Positions 41,949 through 53,178 of a stretch of DNA of 64,000 bases are shown here, one piece after another; within the stretch, counting starts at the first letter, position 1, and the number at the start of each line of letters is the position of its first letter. Under the pieces are notes generated by a model. It was not told where the DNA came from. It searched no databases and saw nothing but the letters and a program-made list of their open reading frames with translations. The position numbers and the translations under genes were made by a program. The stretch lies in the NCBI RefSeq assembly GCF_016887965.1, contig NZ_JAFDVD010000017.1, positions 1 to 64,000 of the forward strand. Direction: 5' to 3'. This stretch comes from Phycicoccus sonneratiae (lineage in GTDB: Bacteria; Actinomycetota; Actinomycetes; Actinomycetales; Dermatophilaceae).

Positions 41949-43070
41949 TCAGGCGGGACGCGGCGCGCCCGGCCGGTTCGTGGCGGCGGCGACCCTGCGC
42001 AGGGCCCGCCGCTTCTGGAGGGACTGCTGGAGCTGGTCGACGGCGACGGCGAGGATGATCACCGCGCCCTTGATGACCTGCTGCCAGAAGACCGAGACCC
42101 CGACGAGGACGAGGCCGTCGACGAGGAAGCCGATGACGAAGGCGCCGATGAGCGTGCCGCGGATGGTGCCGCGGCCGCCGGAGAGCGCGGCGCCGCCGAT
42201 GACGACGGCCGCGATGGCGTTGAGCTCGTAGAACTCCCCGGCCCGCGGCGTGGCGGCGGGCAGGTCGGCGGTGAGCAGCAGGCCGACGGTCGCGGCGCAG
42301 AGGCCGGAGAGGACGTACACGATCGTCTGGACCCGCTTGACGGGGACGCCCGACAGCTCGGCCGCGCGCTCGTTGCCGCCCGTCGCGTAGAGCCAGCGAC
42401 CGAAGGCGGTCCGGTTGAGCAGCAACGAGAAGACGACGGCGAAGGCGACCATGAACCAGACCGGCATGGGGATGCCGAGCGGCGCGCTGGCCAGCGCCGT
42501 GATGAAGCCGGTGTTGCCCAGCCCCTCCTCGCCCTGGAGCTTGGTGAAGGTCTCGCCGTTCGTGATGAGCAGCGCGATGCCGCGGGCGACGTAGAGCATC
42601 CCGAGCGTCGCGATGAACGGTGCGACGTTGAGCTTCGAGACGAGGACGCCGTTGACCCAGCCGACCAGCGCGCCGATGAGCACCGAGGCCGCGATGACCA
42701 CCCACACCGGCGGGTACGCGACGAGCTGGGTGAGCGGCATGTCCCAGCCCTGGAGCAGGTAGCCGGCGATGACCCCGGTGACCCCGACGGTGGACCCGAC
42801 CGACAGGTCGATGCCGCCGTTGAGGATGACCATGAGCATCCCGATGGCGAGGATCGCGTTCATCGCGACGTGCCTCGTCATGAGGATGAGGTTCGAGGGG
42901 TCGAGGAAGTTCGGCGACAGCGACGCGAAGATCACGACGATGATCGCGAGCGCGATGAGCGCGCGGCCCTCGACGAGCAGGGCGTTCCAGTTGGGCTTGC
43001 GGAACCGGCCGGCGGGCGGCGGAGTCGCGGCCGGGCGGGTCTCGCGCGGCGGGGCGAGGGTGTCACTCAC
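41949..43070 (-). CDS. Ribose-type ABC transporter permease
   Basis: RbsC-like membrane subunit of 373 residues with about nine or ten helices. NAILAIGMLMVILNGGIDLSVGSTVGVTGVIAGYLL, LNVAPFIATLGMLYVARGIALLITNG and AAVVIGGAALSGGRGTIRGTLIGAFVIGFLVDGLVL are typical. A basic N-terminal stretch of 45 residues precedes the first helix. GTG 43070 lies inside the ATPase 3' end (8-base overlap), so the two are coupled. Confidence 0.93.
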   Translation of the reverse strand: MSDTLAPPRETRPAATPPPAGRFRKPNWNALLVEGRALIALAIIVVIFASLSPNFLDPSNLILMTRHVAMNAILAIGMLMVILNGGIDLSVGSTVGVTGVIAGYLLQGWDMPLTQLVAYPPVWVVIAASVLIGALVGWVNGVLVSKLNVAPFIATLGMLYVARGIALLITNGETFTKLQGEEGLGNTGFITALASAPLGIPMPVWFMVAFAVVFSLLLNRTAFGRWLYATGGNERAAELSGVPVKRVQTIVYVLSGLCAATVGLLLTADLPAATPRAGEFYELNAIAAVVIGGAALSGGRGTIRGTLIGAFVIGFLVDGLVLVGVSVFWQQVIKGAVIILAVAVDQLQQSLQKRRALRRVAAATNRPGAPRPA

Positions 43071-44646
43071 TGTCGGGCTCCTTCGGGTGGACGTCGCCGC
43101 CGGCCTCGCCGGCGGCGGCCATGACTTCTTCACGGGTGCAGGTGCGGGGGTCGAACTCGCGGACGACCCGGCCCTTGGACATGACGACGACCCGGTGCGA
43201 CGCGGTGAGCGCCTCACCGATCTCGGAGGTGACGTAGAGGACGGCCAGGCCGCGCTCGGCCTCACGGAAGAGGAGGCTGAAGATCTCGCCCTTGGCGCCG
43301 ACGTCGATGCCGCGGGTGGGCTCGTCGAGGAGGAGCACCTTCGGGCGGGTGAGCAGCATCTTCCCGATGACGACCTTCTGCTGGTTGCCGCCGGAGAGCG
43401 AGGTGATGAGCGCCTCGGGCCCGGCGGTCTTGACCCGCACGTCGCGGATCTGGTCGTCGATGCCGCCGCGCTCGTGCTTCCGGGAGACGAACCCGCGGCG
43501 GACGGCACCGAGCAGGCTGGCGAGGGAGAGGTTCTGCCCCACCGTCATCAGCTGCACGAGACCGTCCCGCTGCCGGTCCTCGGGGACCAGGCCGATGCCG
43601 AGGGCGATGCGCTCCTGGATCGAGTGCCCGGCGAGGTCGGTGCTGCCGAGGACGGCCCGGCCGGACGCGATCGGCTCCCGGCCGGAGAGGGCCTCCATCA
43701 GCTCGGTGCGGCCGGCGCCCATCAGGCCGTAGACCGCGACGATCTCGCCGGCGTGGACGTCGATGCTCACGCCGTCGACGGCGAGCCGTCCCCCGGCGTC
43801 CGGGTCGACGACGCGGACGTCCTCGATGCGGAGGGCGACCTCGCCGAACTCCCTTGCCGCGCCGGTGAAGTCGTACTCGGCCTCGCGCCCGACCATGGCG
43901 GCGACGACCCACGGGAGGGTGAGCCCCTCGGCCGACCGGTCGGCGACGAGCTCACCGTCGCGGAAGACGACCGCGTGGTCGGCGACCTCGATGGCCTCCT
44001 CGAGGTGGTGGCTGATGTAGACGATGGCGACCCCGTCGGCGGTGAGGTCGTCGATGATCTTGAAGAGCACCTCGACCTCGGCCGCGGACAGCGCCGAGGT
44101 CGGCTCGTCCATGATGAGGATGCGCGCGTCGGCGGCCAGGGCCCGGGCGATCTCGACGATCTGCTGCTGCCCGAGGCGCAGGTCGGCGACGAGGGTCGAG
44201 GGGTGGATCGGCTCCTCGAGGCGCTCCATCAGCTCGCGGGTGATGCGGGCCTCGCGGGCGTAGTCGACGTCGCCGCGCCGGGTGCGCAGCTCGCGGCCGA
44301 TGAAGATGTTGTCGCGCACCGAGAGGTTCGGGCAGAGGTTGAGCTCCTGGTGGATGATCGCGATGCCGCGGGCGACCGCGTCGTTCGTCGAGGCGAGGAC
44401 GACCGGCTCGCCGTCGAGCTCGAGGACCCCGCCGGTCGGCTGCTCGACGCCGGACAGGATCTTCATGAGGGTCGACTTGCCGGCGCCGTTCTCGCCGAAG
44501 AGCACGGTGACCTTGCCGCGCCGGACGTCGAAGTTGACGCCCTTGAGCGCGCGGGTGACGCCGTACGTCTTCGTGATGTCGACGGCGCGTAGGACGACGT
44601 CGGCGTCCGGCTCGGCGTTGGCGGGGCGCTCGGCGACCTGGGTCAC
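43063..44646 (-). CDS. Ribose-type ABC transporter ATPase (double)
   Basis: RbsA/MglA-like subunit of 527 residues with two nucleotide-binding domains. First: Walker A GENGAGKST, signature-like LRLGQQQIVEIARAL and Walker B ILIMDEPTSALS. Second: GLMGAGRTELMEALSG (degenerate Walker A, usual for this family), SLSGGNQQKVVIGKML and VLLLDEPTRGIDVGAK. GTG start overlaps the DUF2291 stop (GTGA). Confidence 0.95.
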   Translation of the reverse strand: MTQVAERPANAEPDADVVLRAVDITKTYGVTRALKGVNFDVRRGKVTVLFGENGAGKSTLMKILSGVEQPTGGVLELDGEPVVLASTNDAVARGIAIIHQELNLCPNLSVRDNIFIGRELRTRRGDVDYAREARITRELMERLEEPIHPSTLVADLRLGQQQIVEIARALAADARILIMDEPTSALSAAEVEVLFKIIDDLTADGVAIVYISHHLEEAIEVADHAVVFRDGELVADRSAEGLTLPWVVAAMVGREAEYDFTGAAREFGEVALRIEDVRVVDPDAGGRLAVDGVSIDVHAGEIVAVYGLMGAGRTELMEALSGREPIASGRAVLGSTDLAGHSIQERIALGIGLVPEDRQRDGLVQLMTVGQNLSLASLLGAVRRGFVSRKHERGGIDDQIRDVRVKTAGPEALITSLSGGNQQKVVIGKMLLTRPKVLLLDEPTRGIDVGAKGEIFSLLFREAERGLAVLYVTSEIGEALTASHRVVVMSKGRVVREFDPRTCTREEVMAAAGEAGGDVHPKEPDSE

Positions 44647-45284
44647 GACGCCACCTGCACCGAGACCGGCTGCACGAGGAACGAGTTCTTCGGGCCGCCC
44701 GTGCTGTAGGCGCCGACGACGGTGACCTGCTTGCCCTGGAGCGAGGCCGGGTCGAGCTTCCCGACCACGTCGACGAGGACCTTGATCTTGATCTCGTTGG
44801 CGACGTTCTGGAAGTCGGTCTGGCCCGGGAAGTCGCTGAAGGTCATGAAGCCGGTGGCGTCGCGGATCGGCGTGCCGCTCACCGCGTTCGCCACCGGGAC
44901 GCGCACGGTGTCGTCGGCCGGGACGCCGTCGACCGTCAGCTCGAGGAAGCCGGCGTCGACCGAGGCCACCGTGCCGGTGACGGTGACCGGGAAGGCGAAC
45001 TTGCCGCTGCCGACGTCGATCCCGTACTGCTTGCCGGCCGCCGCGGCGTCGGCGTCGACGGCCGGGGCGAGGGTGCCGAGGTCGGTGCCCTTCTCCTGGA
45101 GCGTCTGCGTGATCTTCGGGAAGTTCTCGGCGACGTAGCTCTTGGCCTCGAAGACCTGGGGCCGCAGGGCCTGGGCCTCCTCGGGCGTGACGAAGCGGGT
45201 CGAGACGACCATCGCCACGAGCAGGACGACGAGGGCGGCGGTGAGGACGAGGGAGCGGCGCTTCACGCGCGACAGGACGTTCAT
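44643..45284 (-). CDS. DUF2291-type membrane-anchored protein
   Basis: A 213-residue protein with one N-terminal membrane helix (SLVLTAALVVLLVAMVVSTRFV) and an extracytoplasmic domain (EAQALRPQVFEAKSYVAENFPKITQTLQEKG…DVGSGKFAFPVTVTGTVASVDAGFLELTVDG…IRDATGFMTFSDFPGQTDFQNVANEIKIKVL). This matches DUF2291, found beside ribose-type polyol importers. It probably helps the importer or its substrate handling; no reaction is known. No lipobox Cys, so it is anchored by the helix. ATG overlaps the dehydrogenase stop. Confidence 0.82.
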   Translation of the reverse strand: MNVLSRVKRRSLVLTAALVVLLVAMVVSTRFVTPEEAQALRPQVFEAKSYVAENFPKITQTLQEKGTDLGTLAPAVDADAAAAGKQYGIDVGSGKFAFPVTVTGTVASVDAGFLELTVDGVPADDTVRVPVANAVSGTPIRDATGFMTFSDFPGQTDFQNVANEIKIKVLVDVVGKLDPASLQGKQVTVVGAYSTGGPKNSFLVQPVSVQVAS

Positions 45285-46399
45285 GACGGGATGAGCGAGA
45301 CCTTGATCGACTCCTGGCCGGAGGCGACGAGGTCGAGCCCGCGCTGGAACTCGGACAGGGGCAGCTGGTGGGTGCAGATGTCGTCCATCGGCAGCCGTCC
45401 GGACTCGATGAGCCGGATGGCGGCCGGCCAGCACCCGGGGCCGAGGTGGGCGCCGAGGACGTCGAGCTCCTTGTCGTCGCTGATGATCGACCAGTCGACG
45501 GAGACGTCGTCCTTGAAGACCGAGTACTCGACGAACCGGCCGAGCTTGCGGAGCACGTTGAGGCCCTGGAGCACGGCCGACGGGTGGCCGGTGCCCTCGA
45601 GGTAGACGTCGGCGCCGTAGCCGCCGGTCATCGCCTTGACCTCGGCGACGGCGTCGGTGTCCGCGATGTTGATGGCCCGGGTCGCGCCGGTGCGCAGGGC
45701 GAGGTCGAGCTTGCGCTGGTCCATGTCGAGCGCGACGATCTCGGCCGGGAACTTCGCGGCGGCGCCGGCGATCATCCCGAGCCCGATCGGGCCGCACCCG
45801 GCGACGACGACGACGTCGTTGAAGCGGATGTTCGCCCGCTCGACGGCGTGCAGCGCGCAGGACAGCGGCTCGGCGAAGGCGGCGTGCGCCGGCGGGAGGT
45901 CCTTGCTGATCCGGTGCACGAGGGCCTGGGTCGGGAAGACCATGTAGCTCGCCATGCCGCCGGGGTTGCGGCGCTTGAAGCCGAACATGTCGTGCGGCGC
46001 GCACATGTGGTAGTTCCCGGTGTCGCAGTAGCGGCAGTCCCAGCAGGGGACGATCTGCTCGGCCACCACCCGGTCGCCCACGTCGACGCCCCAGTGGGCC
46101 CGGGCCTCGTCGTCGGCCCGCACGACCGTGCCGGTGAACTCGTGGCCGGGCACGACCTCGGTCTCGGCCCACGCGGGGCGGTTGGCGTCGCCCCAGAACT
46201 TCGCGGCCCCGTGGTACGCCTTGAGGTCGCTCGCGCAGATGCCCACCGCCTCGACGCGCACGAGCAGCTCACCCGGGCCGGGGGTCGGCACCGGGATCTC
46301 CTCGAGGCGGTAGTCGCGCGGCCCGTGGCAGATCACCGCCTGCATCGACGTCGGCAGCTCGCTGGGGGCCGAGCTCTGGCTGGTGGCCGTGTCCGTCAC
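45281..46399 (-). CDS. Zinc alcohol dehydrogenase (EltD-like)
   Basis: Medium-chain dehydrogenase of 372 residues. Catalytic zinc ligands are Cys in VGICASDLKAYHG and GHE; structural zinc is held by CWDCRYCDTGNYHMC; the NAD fold has VVVVAGCGPIGLGM. Sequence and context resemble erythritol/L-threitol dehydrogenase EltD of M. smegmatis, which makes L-erythrulose. GTG 46399 is chosen for GGAGG 6 bases upstream. Its promoter (TGGACA-17-TACGGT) is at 46455-46483. First gene of an eight-gene operon ending with lerI. Substrate is inferred. Confidence 0.85.
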   Translation of the reverse strand: MTDTATSQSSAPSELPTSMQAVICHGPRDYRLEEIPVPTPGPGELLVRVEAVGICASDLKAYHGAAKFWGDANRPAWAETEVVPGHEFTGTVVRADDEARAHWGVDVGDRVVAEQIVPCWDCRYCDTGNYHMCAPHDMFGFKRRNPGGMASYMVFPTQALVHRISKDLPPAHAAFAEPLSCALHAVERANIRFNDVVVVAGCGPIGLGMIAGAAAKFPAEIVALDMDQRKLDLALRTGATRAINIADTDAVAEVKAMTGGYGADVYLEGTGHPSAVLQGLNVLRKLGRFVEYSVFKDDVSVDWSIISDDKELDVLGAHLGPGCWPAAIRLIESGRLPMDDICTHQLPLSEFQRGLDLVASGQESIKVSLIPS

Positions 46400-46454
46400 G
46401 GGAGACCTCCGGTGGTCCGGCGCTGCTCTGCGCCTGTCGCGGGTGATGCGCACC

Positions 46455-46500
46455 ACCGTAGGGGCGATCTGCACGTTTGTCCAGAACTAATTTTCAGGGA
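46455..46500 (-). promoter_or_regulatory. Promoter and likely operator of the polyol operon
   Basis: On the minus strand TGGACA (46478-46483), 17 bases, then TACGGT (46455-46460) form a good housekeeping promoter with a leader of about 50 bases. The stretch 46476-46497 (TTTGTCCAGAACTAATTTTC…) is much richer in A/T than its surroundings and touches the -35, so it probably holds the operator for the divergent SorC-type regulator. Confidence 0.6.
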
Positions 46501-46552
46501 CCGGCGTCGGGCATACTTCACCCGTCCGCACGAGGTGGGAGGGAGGCTGCCG

Positions 46553-47530
46553 ATGAGTCCGACGCGTCGCGCGCCCGACGCCGACCGCGCCGCGCCCGGT
46601 CGCTTCCCCCCGGACCTGCTGTACCGCGCCGCCCGCATGTACTACCTCGAGGACGCCAACCAGGCCGAGGTCGCCGAGGCCCTCGGCACGAGCCGTCCGA
46701 CGGTCAGCCGGCTGCTCGCCGAGGCGCGGGCGCAGGGCATCGTCCACATCGAGGTCCGCGAACCGCAGCCCGACCGCACCGCCGAGCTCGGCCAGCAGCT
46801 GGGGACCCAACTCGGGCTCACCCGCTGCTGGGTCACGCCGGCCGTGGGCGAGCGCCGCACCGGATCGGTCCTCGCTCCCGCTGTGGGAGAGGCACTCTCG
46901 GCCGCGGGGCTGCGCTCCGGCGACGCCCTGCTCGTCTCGTCCGGGGCGACCGTCCACGGCATCGCCCAGCACGAGCTCACCGCCCTGCCCGGCGTGCTCG
47001 TCGCCCCGGTCGTCGGCGGCACCGACGAGCCGGAGGAGTACTACCAGACCAACGAAATCACCCGGCAGGTCGCGGCCCGGGTCGGTGGTGTGCCCCAGTT
47101 CCTCTACGCGCCGGCGATGCCCGGGGCCGACCTCCACCCGATCCTCACGAGCGACCCCACGACGCGCCGCGTCACCGACCTCTGGTCCCGCGCCCGGGCG
47201 GCCGTGCTCGGCATCGGCGCGCCCCCGAGCACGCGCACCTCGCTGCCGAGCGTGCTGCCCGGCGGCAGCTCACGGCTCGCGACGGCGGTCGGCGACATCT
47301 GCTCCCGCCCGTACGACGAAGACGGTGTGCCGCTCGAGTTCCCCGGCAGCGAGCGGCTCATCGCGATGCGTCTCGAGGACCTGCGGCGCATCCCCGCAGC
47401 CATCGGGGTGGCCGTCGGCGCGGTGAAGGTCGCGGGCATCCTCGCCGCGGTCCGCGCCGGGTACGTCACCCAGCTGGTCACCGACGAGCCGACCGCCTCC
47501 GCCCTGCTCGCCGCGGCTCAGCGCGACTGA
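46553..47530 (+). CDS. SorC/DeoR-type sugar-binding regulator
   Basis: Transcription regulator of 325 residues. The helix-turn-helix reads RAARMYYLEDANQAEVAEALGTSRPTVSRLLAEARAQGIVHIEV (residues 25-70). The effector domain has LLVSSGATVHGIAQHEL, VAPVVGGTDEPEEYYQTNEITRQVA and FLYAPAMPG, typical of SorC proteins that bind phosphorylated sugars. GGGAGGGAGG precedes the ATG. Divergent from the dehydrogenase, so it should control the polyol operon, with a sugar phosphate (for example erythrulose phosphate) as likely inducer. Its end overlaps the convergent FGGY kinase gene by 13 bases. Confidence 0.9.
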   Translation: MSPTRRAPDADRAAPGRFPPDLLYRAARMYYLEDANQAEVAEALGTSRPTVSRLLAEARAQGIVHIEVREPQPDRTAELGQQLGTQLGLTRCWVTPAVGERRTGSVLAPAVGEALSAAGLRSGDALLVSSGATVHGIAQHELTALPGVLVAPVVGGTDEPEEYYQTNEITRQVAARVGGVPQFLYAPAMPGADLHPILTSDPTTRRVTDLWSRARAAVLGIGAPPSTRTSLPSVLPGGSSRLATAVGDICSRPYDEDGVPLEFPGSERLIAMRLEDLRRIPAAIGVAVGAVKVAGILAAVRAGYVTQLVTDEPTASALLAAAQRD

Positions 47531-49029
47531 GCGTCCTCGTCCGCGAGGTCGGCCAGGCGGTGCATGTGCCGGGCGGTGTCGGCGTACATCTCGGTGAAGA
47601 CCGGGTAGATGCGGTCGTAGCGCTCGCACGCGGCGGGGTCGGGCTCGACGACCCGGCCGACGTTGGCCCAGTCGGTTTCCGGCGCAACGCTTCCCGTGCC
47701 GATGGCCGAGAGCAGGGCGCTGCCGTAGCTGGCCCCGATGGTCTCCTCGGGCACGACCTGCGGGCGCCCGCAGACGTCGCTGACGACCTGCGTCAGGAGC
47801 GCCGACTGGGTCCCGCCACCGACCGCGACGAGCCGGGACGGGGTCGCCGGATGCGACGGCGGGACAGTGTCGAAGAGCTCGAGGATCTGACGCACCCCGA
47901 AGGCGATGCCCTCGTAGGCCGCCCGCAGCACGTGCCCTCGGCCGTGGCGCAGGGTGAGCCCGATCGCGACCCCGCGCGCCCGGGGGTCCTGCACCGGCGT
48001 GCGCTCGCCGGCGAAGTACGGCAGGAGGACCAGACCCTCGGCCCCCGCCGGCACCGCGGCCGCCTCGGCCTCGAGGCTGCCGAGCGGTGCACCCCCGGTG
48101 AGGTCGTGCACCCAGCGCACGAGCGACCCGCTCGTCGCGGTGCCGGCGGCCAGGGTGCGGCTGCCCGGGTGGACGCCCATCGTGCTCCAGAGGCCCGGCC
48201 GGACGGTGAAGTGGTCGAGCGGGCGGACGAGGAACATCGTCGAGCCGTACATGAGCATGACGTCGTCGGTGTCGCGGACGCCCACCGAGAACGCCTCGGC
48301 CCACGCGTCGACGGTGCCCGCCGAGACCGGGACGCCCTGCGGCAGACCGGTCTCGGACGCCGCCGCCGCGGTGACGGTGCCGACCACCTCGTGCGGCCAC
48401 ACGAGCCGCGGCCGCTCGAGGTGGCCCGCGACGTCGTCGAGCCAGTCGTCGGCCCAGTCCGCCGCGGCCACGTCGTAGAGCGGGTCGCACTGGCTCGCGG
48501 ACTGGTGGTCGAGGACGTACTCGCCGGTGAGCCGGCCGGCGACCCACGAGCTGAGGCCCCACCACCGCCGCGCGCGGGCGAAGGCCTCCGGCTCCTCCTC
48601 GCGGACCCAGAGCAGCTTCGGCCCGACGGCCTGGGAGGTGAGGTCCTTGCCGCAGCGCGCCCGGACGGCCTCGGCCCCGAGGCGCTCGGTGAGCGAGGCG
48701 ATCTGGCGCCCGGCCCGGCCGTCGATGCCGTAGAGGACGGCCGGGCGCACGGGGCGGCCGTCGGCGTCGGTGAGCACGAGGCAGGGCCCCATCCCGCTGA
48801 CGCACACCCCCGCTACCGCCTCGGCACCGACCTCGGCGACGAGCTCACGGGACACGGCGGCGACATCGGGCCACCAGGCGCCCTCGGGGTCCATCTCGGC
48901 CCAGCCGGGGCGCGGCATGCTCATCCGGTGCGGCCGGGAGGCCGTGGCCAGCACCCGCCCGTCGGCGGTGACCGCGACCCCCTTCGTGCTGCCGGTGCCG
49001 ACGTCGAGACCCACGAACACGTGCGGCAC
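47518..49029 (-). CDS. FGGY-family sugar/polyol kinase
   Basis: Kinase of 503 residues with VGLDVGTGSTKGVAV at the N-terminus, VSAGTVDAWAEAFSVG, LLPYFAGERTPVQDP and VAVGGGTQSALLTQVVSDV, the FGGY ATPase-fold motifs. The closest style is xylulokinase, but erythritol kinase EryA is in the same family, so a polyol or ketose is likely. GTG 49029 is preferred since GGAGG lies 4 bases before it; GTG 49050 has no ribosome site. It converges with the SorC gene and is not in the main operon. Confidence 0.85.
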   Translation of the reverse strand: MPHVFVGLDVGTGSTKGVAVTADGRVLATASRPHRMSMPRPGWAEMDPEGAWWPDVAAVSRELVAEVGAEAVAGVCVSGMGPCLVLTDADGRPVRPAVLYGIDGRAGRQIASLTERLGAEAVRARCGKDLTSQAVGPKLLWVREEEPEAFARARRWWGLSSWVAGRLTGEYVLDHQSASQCDPLYDVAAADWADDWLDDVAGHLERPRLVWPHEVVGTVTAAAASETGLPQGVPVSAGTVDAWAEAFSVGVRDTDDVMLMYGSTMFLVRPLDHFTVRPGLWSTMGVHPGSRTLAAGTATSGSLVRWVHDLTGGAPLGSLEAEAAAVPAGAEGLVLLPYFAGERTPVQDPRARGVAIGLTLRHGRGHVLRAAYEGIAFGVRQILELFDTVPPSHPATPSRLVAVGGGTQSALLTQVVSDVCGRPQVVPEETIGASYGSALLSAIGTGSVAPETDWANVGRVVEPDPAACERYDRIYPVFTEMYADTARHMHRLADLADEDAQSR

Positions 49030-49114
49030 GGCACCTCCGGGGTCGTTCACGGGGATCGCGGGAGGTCCATCGTGCCAGAGCCGCCCGGGACGGTGCGCGG
49101 ACCGCCGACGGGGG

Positions 49115-49570
49115 TCAGCGGCGCGGCGGGCGCCAGACGACGAGGGCCTGGCTGCGGGTCGAGCGCGGCCGCTCGCCGAGCCGGGCGGCGTAGACGTCGC
49201 CGCTCGGGCTGACCGAGAACACCCGCGTGGTGCGCCCGCTGCCGGCCTCGAGGGCGTCGACCTCGGCCGCGAGCTCGGCGACCCGGGCGCGCAGGGCCTC
49301 GACCTGGTTCTCGAGCTCGAGGATGCGCGCGATGCCGGCGAGGGAGACGCCCTCCTCCTGGGAGAGCCGCTGCACCTCGCGCAGGAGCGCGACGTCGCGC
49401 TGGCTGTAGCGCCGGCCGCCCCCGCGGGTGCGCGACGGGGTGACGAGCCCGAGCCGGTCGTACTGGCGCAGCGTCTGGGCGTGCATGCCGGCGAGCTCGG
49501 CCGCGACCGAGATGACGAAGACGGGGGTGTCGTCGTCGGGGGAGAAGGCGGAGACGTCGATCCGGGCCAT
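49115..49570 (-). CDS. hspR: Heat-shock repressor HspR
   Basis: MerR-family repressor of 151 residues. The winged helix is [68 protein letters not shown], followed by a coiled coil ([24 protein letters not shown]) and a basic tail. It binds HAIR sites, with DnaK as co-repressor in Streptomyces. It is last in dnaK-grpE-dnaJ-hspR, giving feedback control. GGGAGG lies 8 bases before the ATG. HAIR sites at dnaK and clpB are in this window. Confidence 0.96.
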   Translation of the reverse strand: MARIDVSAFSPDDDTPVFVISVAAELAGMHAQTLRQYDRLGLVTPSRTRGGGRRYSQRDVALLREVQRLSQEEGVSLAGIARILELENQVEALRARVAELAAEVDALEAGSGRTTRVFSVSPSGDVYAARLGERPRSTRSQALVVWRPPRR

Positions 49571-49584
49571 CGGTGGACCTCCCG

Positions 49585-50604
49585 TCAGGTGGCGGCCTGC
49601 TGGAACAGGGTGGCGCGCGGGTCGGCGTCACCCTCGGCGTCGCGGAGGGTCTCGACCGCGTGGCGGGCCTCGTCGGACAGCCGCTGCGGGACGACGACCT
49701 GGACGCGGGCGAGCAGGTCGCCGGTGCCGTGCCGGCCCGCGACCCCGCGCCCCTTGACCCGCAGCACCCGCCCGCTCGGGGTGCCGGGGGCGACCTTGAC
49801 GCGCACCGAGGAGCCGTCGAGCGTCGGGACCGGGACGGTGGCGCCGAGCGCGGCCTCGGCGAAGGTGACCGGCAGGTCGACGGTCAGGTGGTCGCCGTCG
49901 CGCCCGAAGACCGGGTGCTTCTCGACGGCGACGGTGAGGATGAGGTCGCCGCGCGGGGCGCCCGGGTCGCCCTCGGCACCCTTGCCGCGCAGGCGGATCT
50001 TCTGCCCGTCGCGGACCCCCGCGGGGATCTTCGTCGTGACCCGCTGGCCGTCGGCCGTCGTCAGCGTGACGGTCGAACCCTCGACAGCGTCGCGGAAGCC
50101 GAGCGTCGTGCGGGCGTTGACGTCGGCCCCGGGTCGGGGGCCGCGCGCTCCGCGGAAACCGGTGCCGCCGAACGGGTCCGCGCCGGCGCCGCCGCCGAAC
50201 ATCTGGGCGAGGATGTCGTTGATGTCCTCGCCGCCCGGCTGACCGCCGCCGGTCGAGAACCGGACCCGCTGGCCGCCACCGCCGCCGCTGCCGAAGGCGC
50301 TGAAGATGTCCTCGAAGCCGCTCGCCCCGCCCGGGCCGCCGGAGCCGGCGCGGAACCGCGCCCCGCCGCCGGCCATCGAGCGCACGGCGTCGTACTCCTG
50401 GCGCTGCTTGGGGTCGGAGAGGACGGCGTTCGCCTCCCCGATGTCCTTGAAGCGCTGCTCGGCCGCGGCGTCCCCGGCGTTCTGGTCGGGGTGGTGCTTG
50501 CGCGCGAGCTTGCGGTACGCCTTCTTGATCGCCGCCTCGTCGGCGTCCTTCGGGACGCCGAGGATCGCGTAGAAGTCCTTCTCGAACCAGTCCTGGCTGG
50601 CCAT
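49585..50604 (-). CDS. dnaJ: DnaJ-family co-chaperone without zinc finger
   Basis: J-domain protein of 339 residues. The J domain (residues 8-75) has [33 protein letters not shown] with the HPD motif. A Gly/Phe-rich linker (about 78-160) and two C-terminal substrate-binding beta domains follow. The four CxxCxGxG repeats of classical DnaJ are absent, so this is a type B (CbpA-like) co-chaperone even though it sits in the dnaK operon. ATG 50604 follows GGAGGC. It should stimulate DnaK ATPase. Confidence 0.94.
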   Translation of the reverse strand: MASQDWFEKDFYAILGVPKDADEAAIKKAYRKLARKHHPDQNAGDAAAEQRFKDIGEANAVLSDPKQRQEYDAVRSMAGGGARFRAGSGGPGGASGFEDIFSAFGSGGGGGQRVRFSTGGGQPGGEDINDILAQMFGGGAGADPFGGTGFRGARGPRPGADVNARTTLGFRDAVEGSTVTLTTADGQRVTTKIPAGVRDGQKIRLRGKGAEGDPGAPRGDLILTVAVEKHPVFGRDGDHLTVDLPVTFAEAALGATVPVPTLDGSSVRVKVAPGTPSGRVLRVKGRGVAGRHGTGDLLARVQVVVPQRLSDEARHAVETLRDAEGDADPRATLFQQAAT

Positions 50605-50633
50605 CGGCGCCTCCTTCCGGTCGCTCTCGGGGG

Positions 50634-51247
50634 TCAGTCGGGGTCGGCGACCATGACGCGCGCCGGCCGGAGCACCTGCTCACCGGCACGGTAGCCGGGC
50701 TGGAACACCGTGACGACCGTGGTCGCCGAGGCGTCGGCCGGCAGGTCGGCGTCGTCGGCGGGCCACTCGCCGTGCATCAGCGCCTCGTGCTGCTGCGGGT
50801 CGAAGACCTCGCCCTTGGCGCCGTAGCGCTCGAGGCCGTAGCGCCCGAGCGTCGACTCGAGCTTGTCGGCGATGGCCGCGAACGGACCGCCCTCGAGGTC
50901 GCCGTGCTCGCGGGCCAGCTGGATGTCGTCGAGGACCGGCAGGACCGACTCGAGGACGTCGCGCACCGCCCGCTCCTGGACGACGGCCCGGTCGCGGTCG
51001 ACCCGCCGCTTGTAGTTGACGTACTCGGCCTGGAGCCGCTGGAGGTCGGCGAGCCGCTCGGCGGCGAGCACCGTGTCCGGGTGCGCGTCACCGGTCGCCG
51101 GGACCTCGGCCGGCGCCTCGGCGGGCTCGCCGGCGGGCACCTCGGCGCCCGCGGGGACGGCCCCGGACTGCTCCGGGGCCACCTCCTCGCGCTGCGGCTC
51201 GTCGTTGACCGCCTCGGTGTTGACCGAGTCGTCCATCGAGGAGTCGG

Positions 51248-51251
<4 letters not shown>
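50634..51251 (-). CDS. grpE: Nucleotide exchange factor GrpE
   Basis: DnaK ADP/ATP exchange factor, 205 residues. An acidic, Ala/Pro/Glu-rich N-terminus of about 60 residues precedes the coiled coil ([25 protein letters not shown]) and the beta domain with [15 protein letters not shown] and [24 protein letters not shown], the GrpE signature. GTG overlaps the dnaK stop (GTGA). Confidence 0.96.
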
Positions 51252-53143
<1,892 letters not shown>

Positions 53144-53178
53144 GGGGGTGCTCCTTGTGGGTGGTGCCGGTGGTTCGG

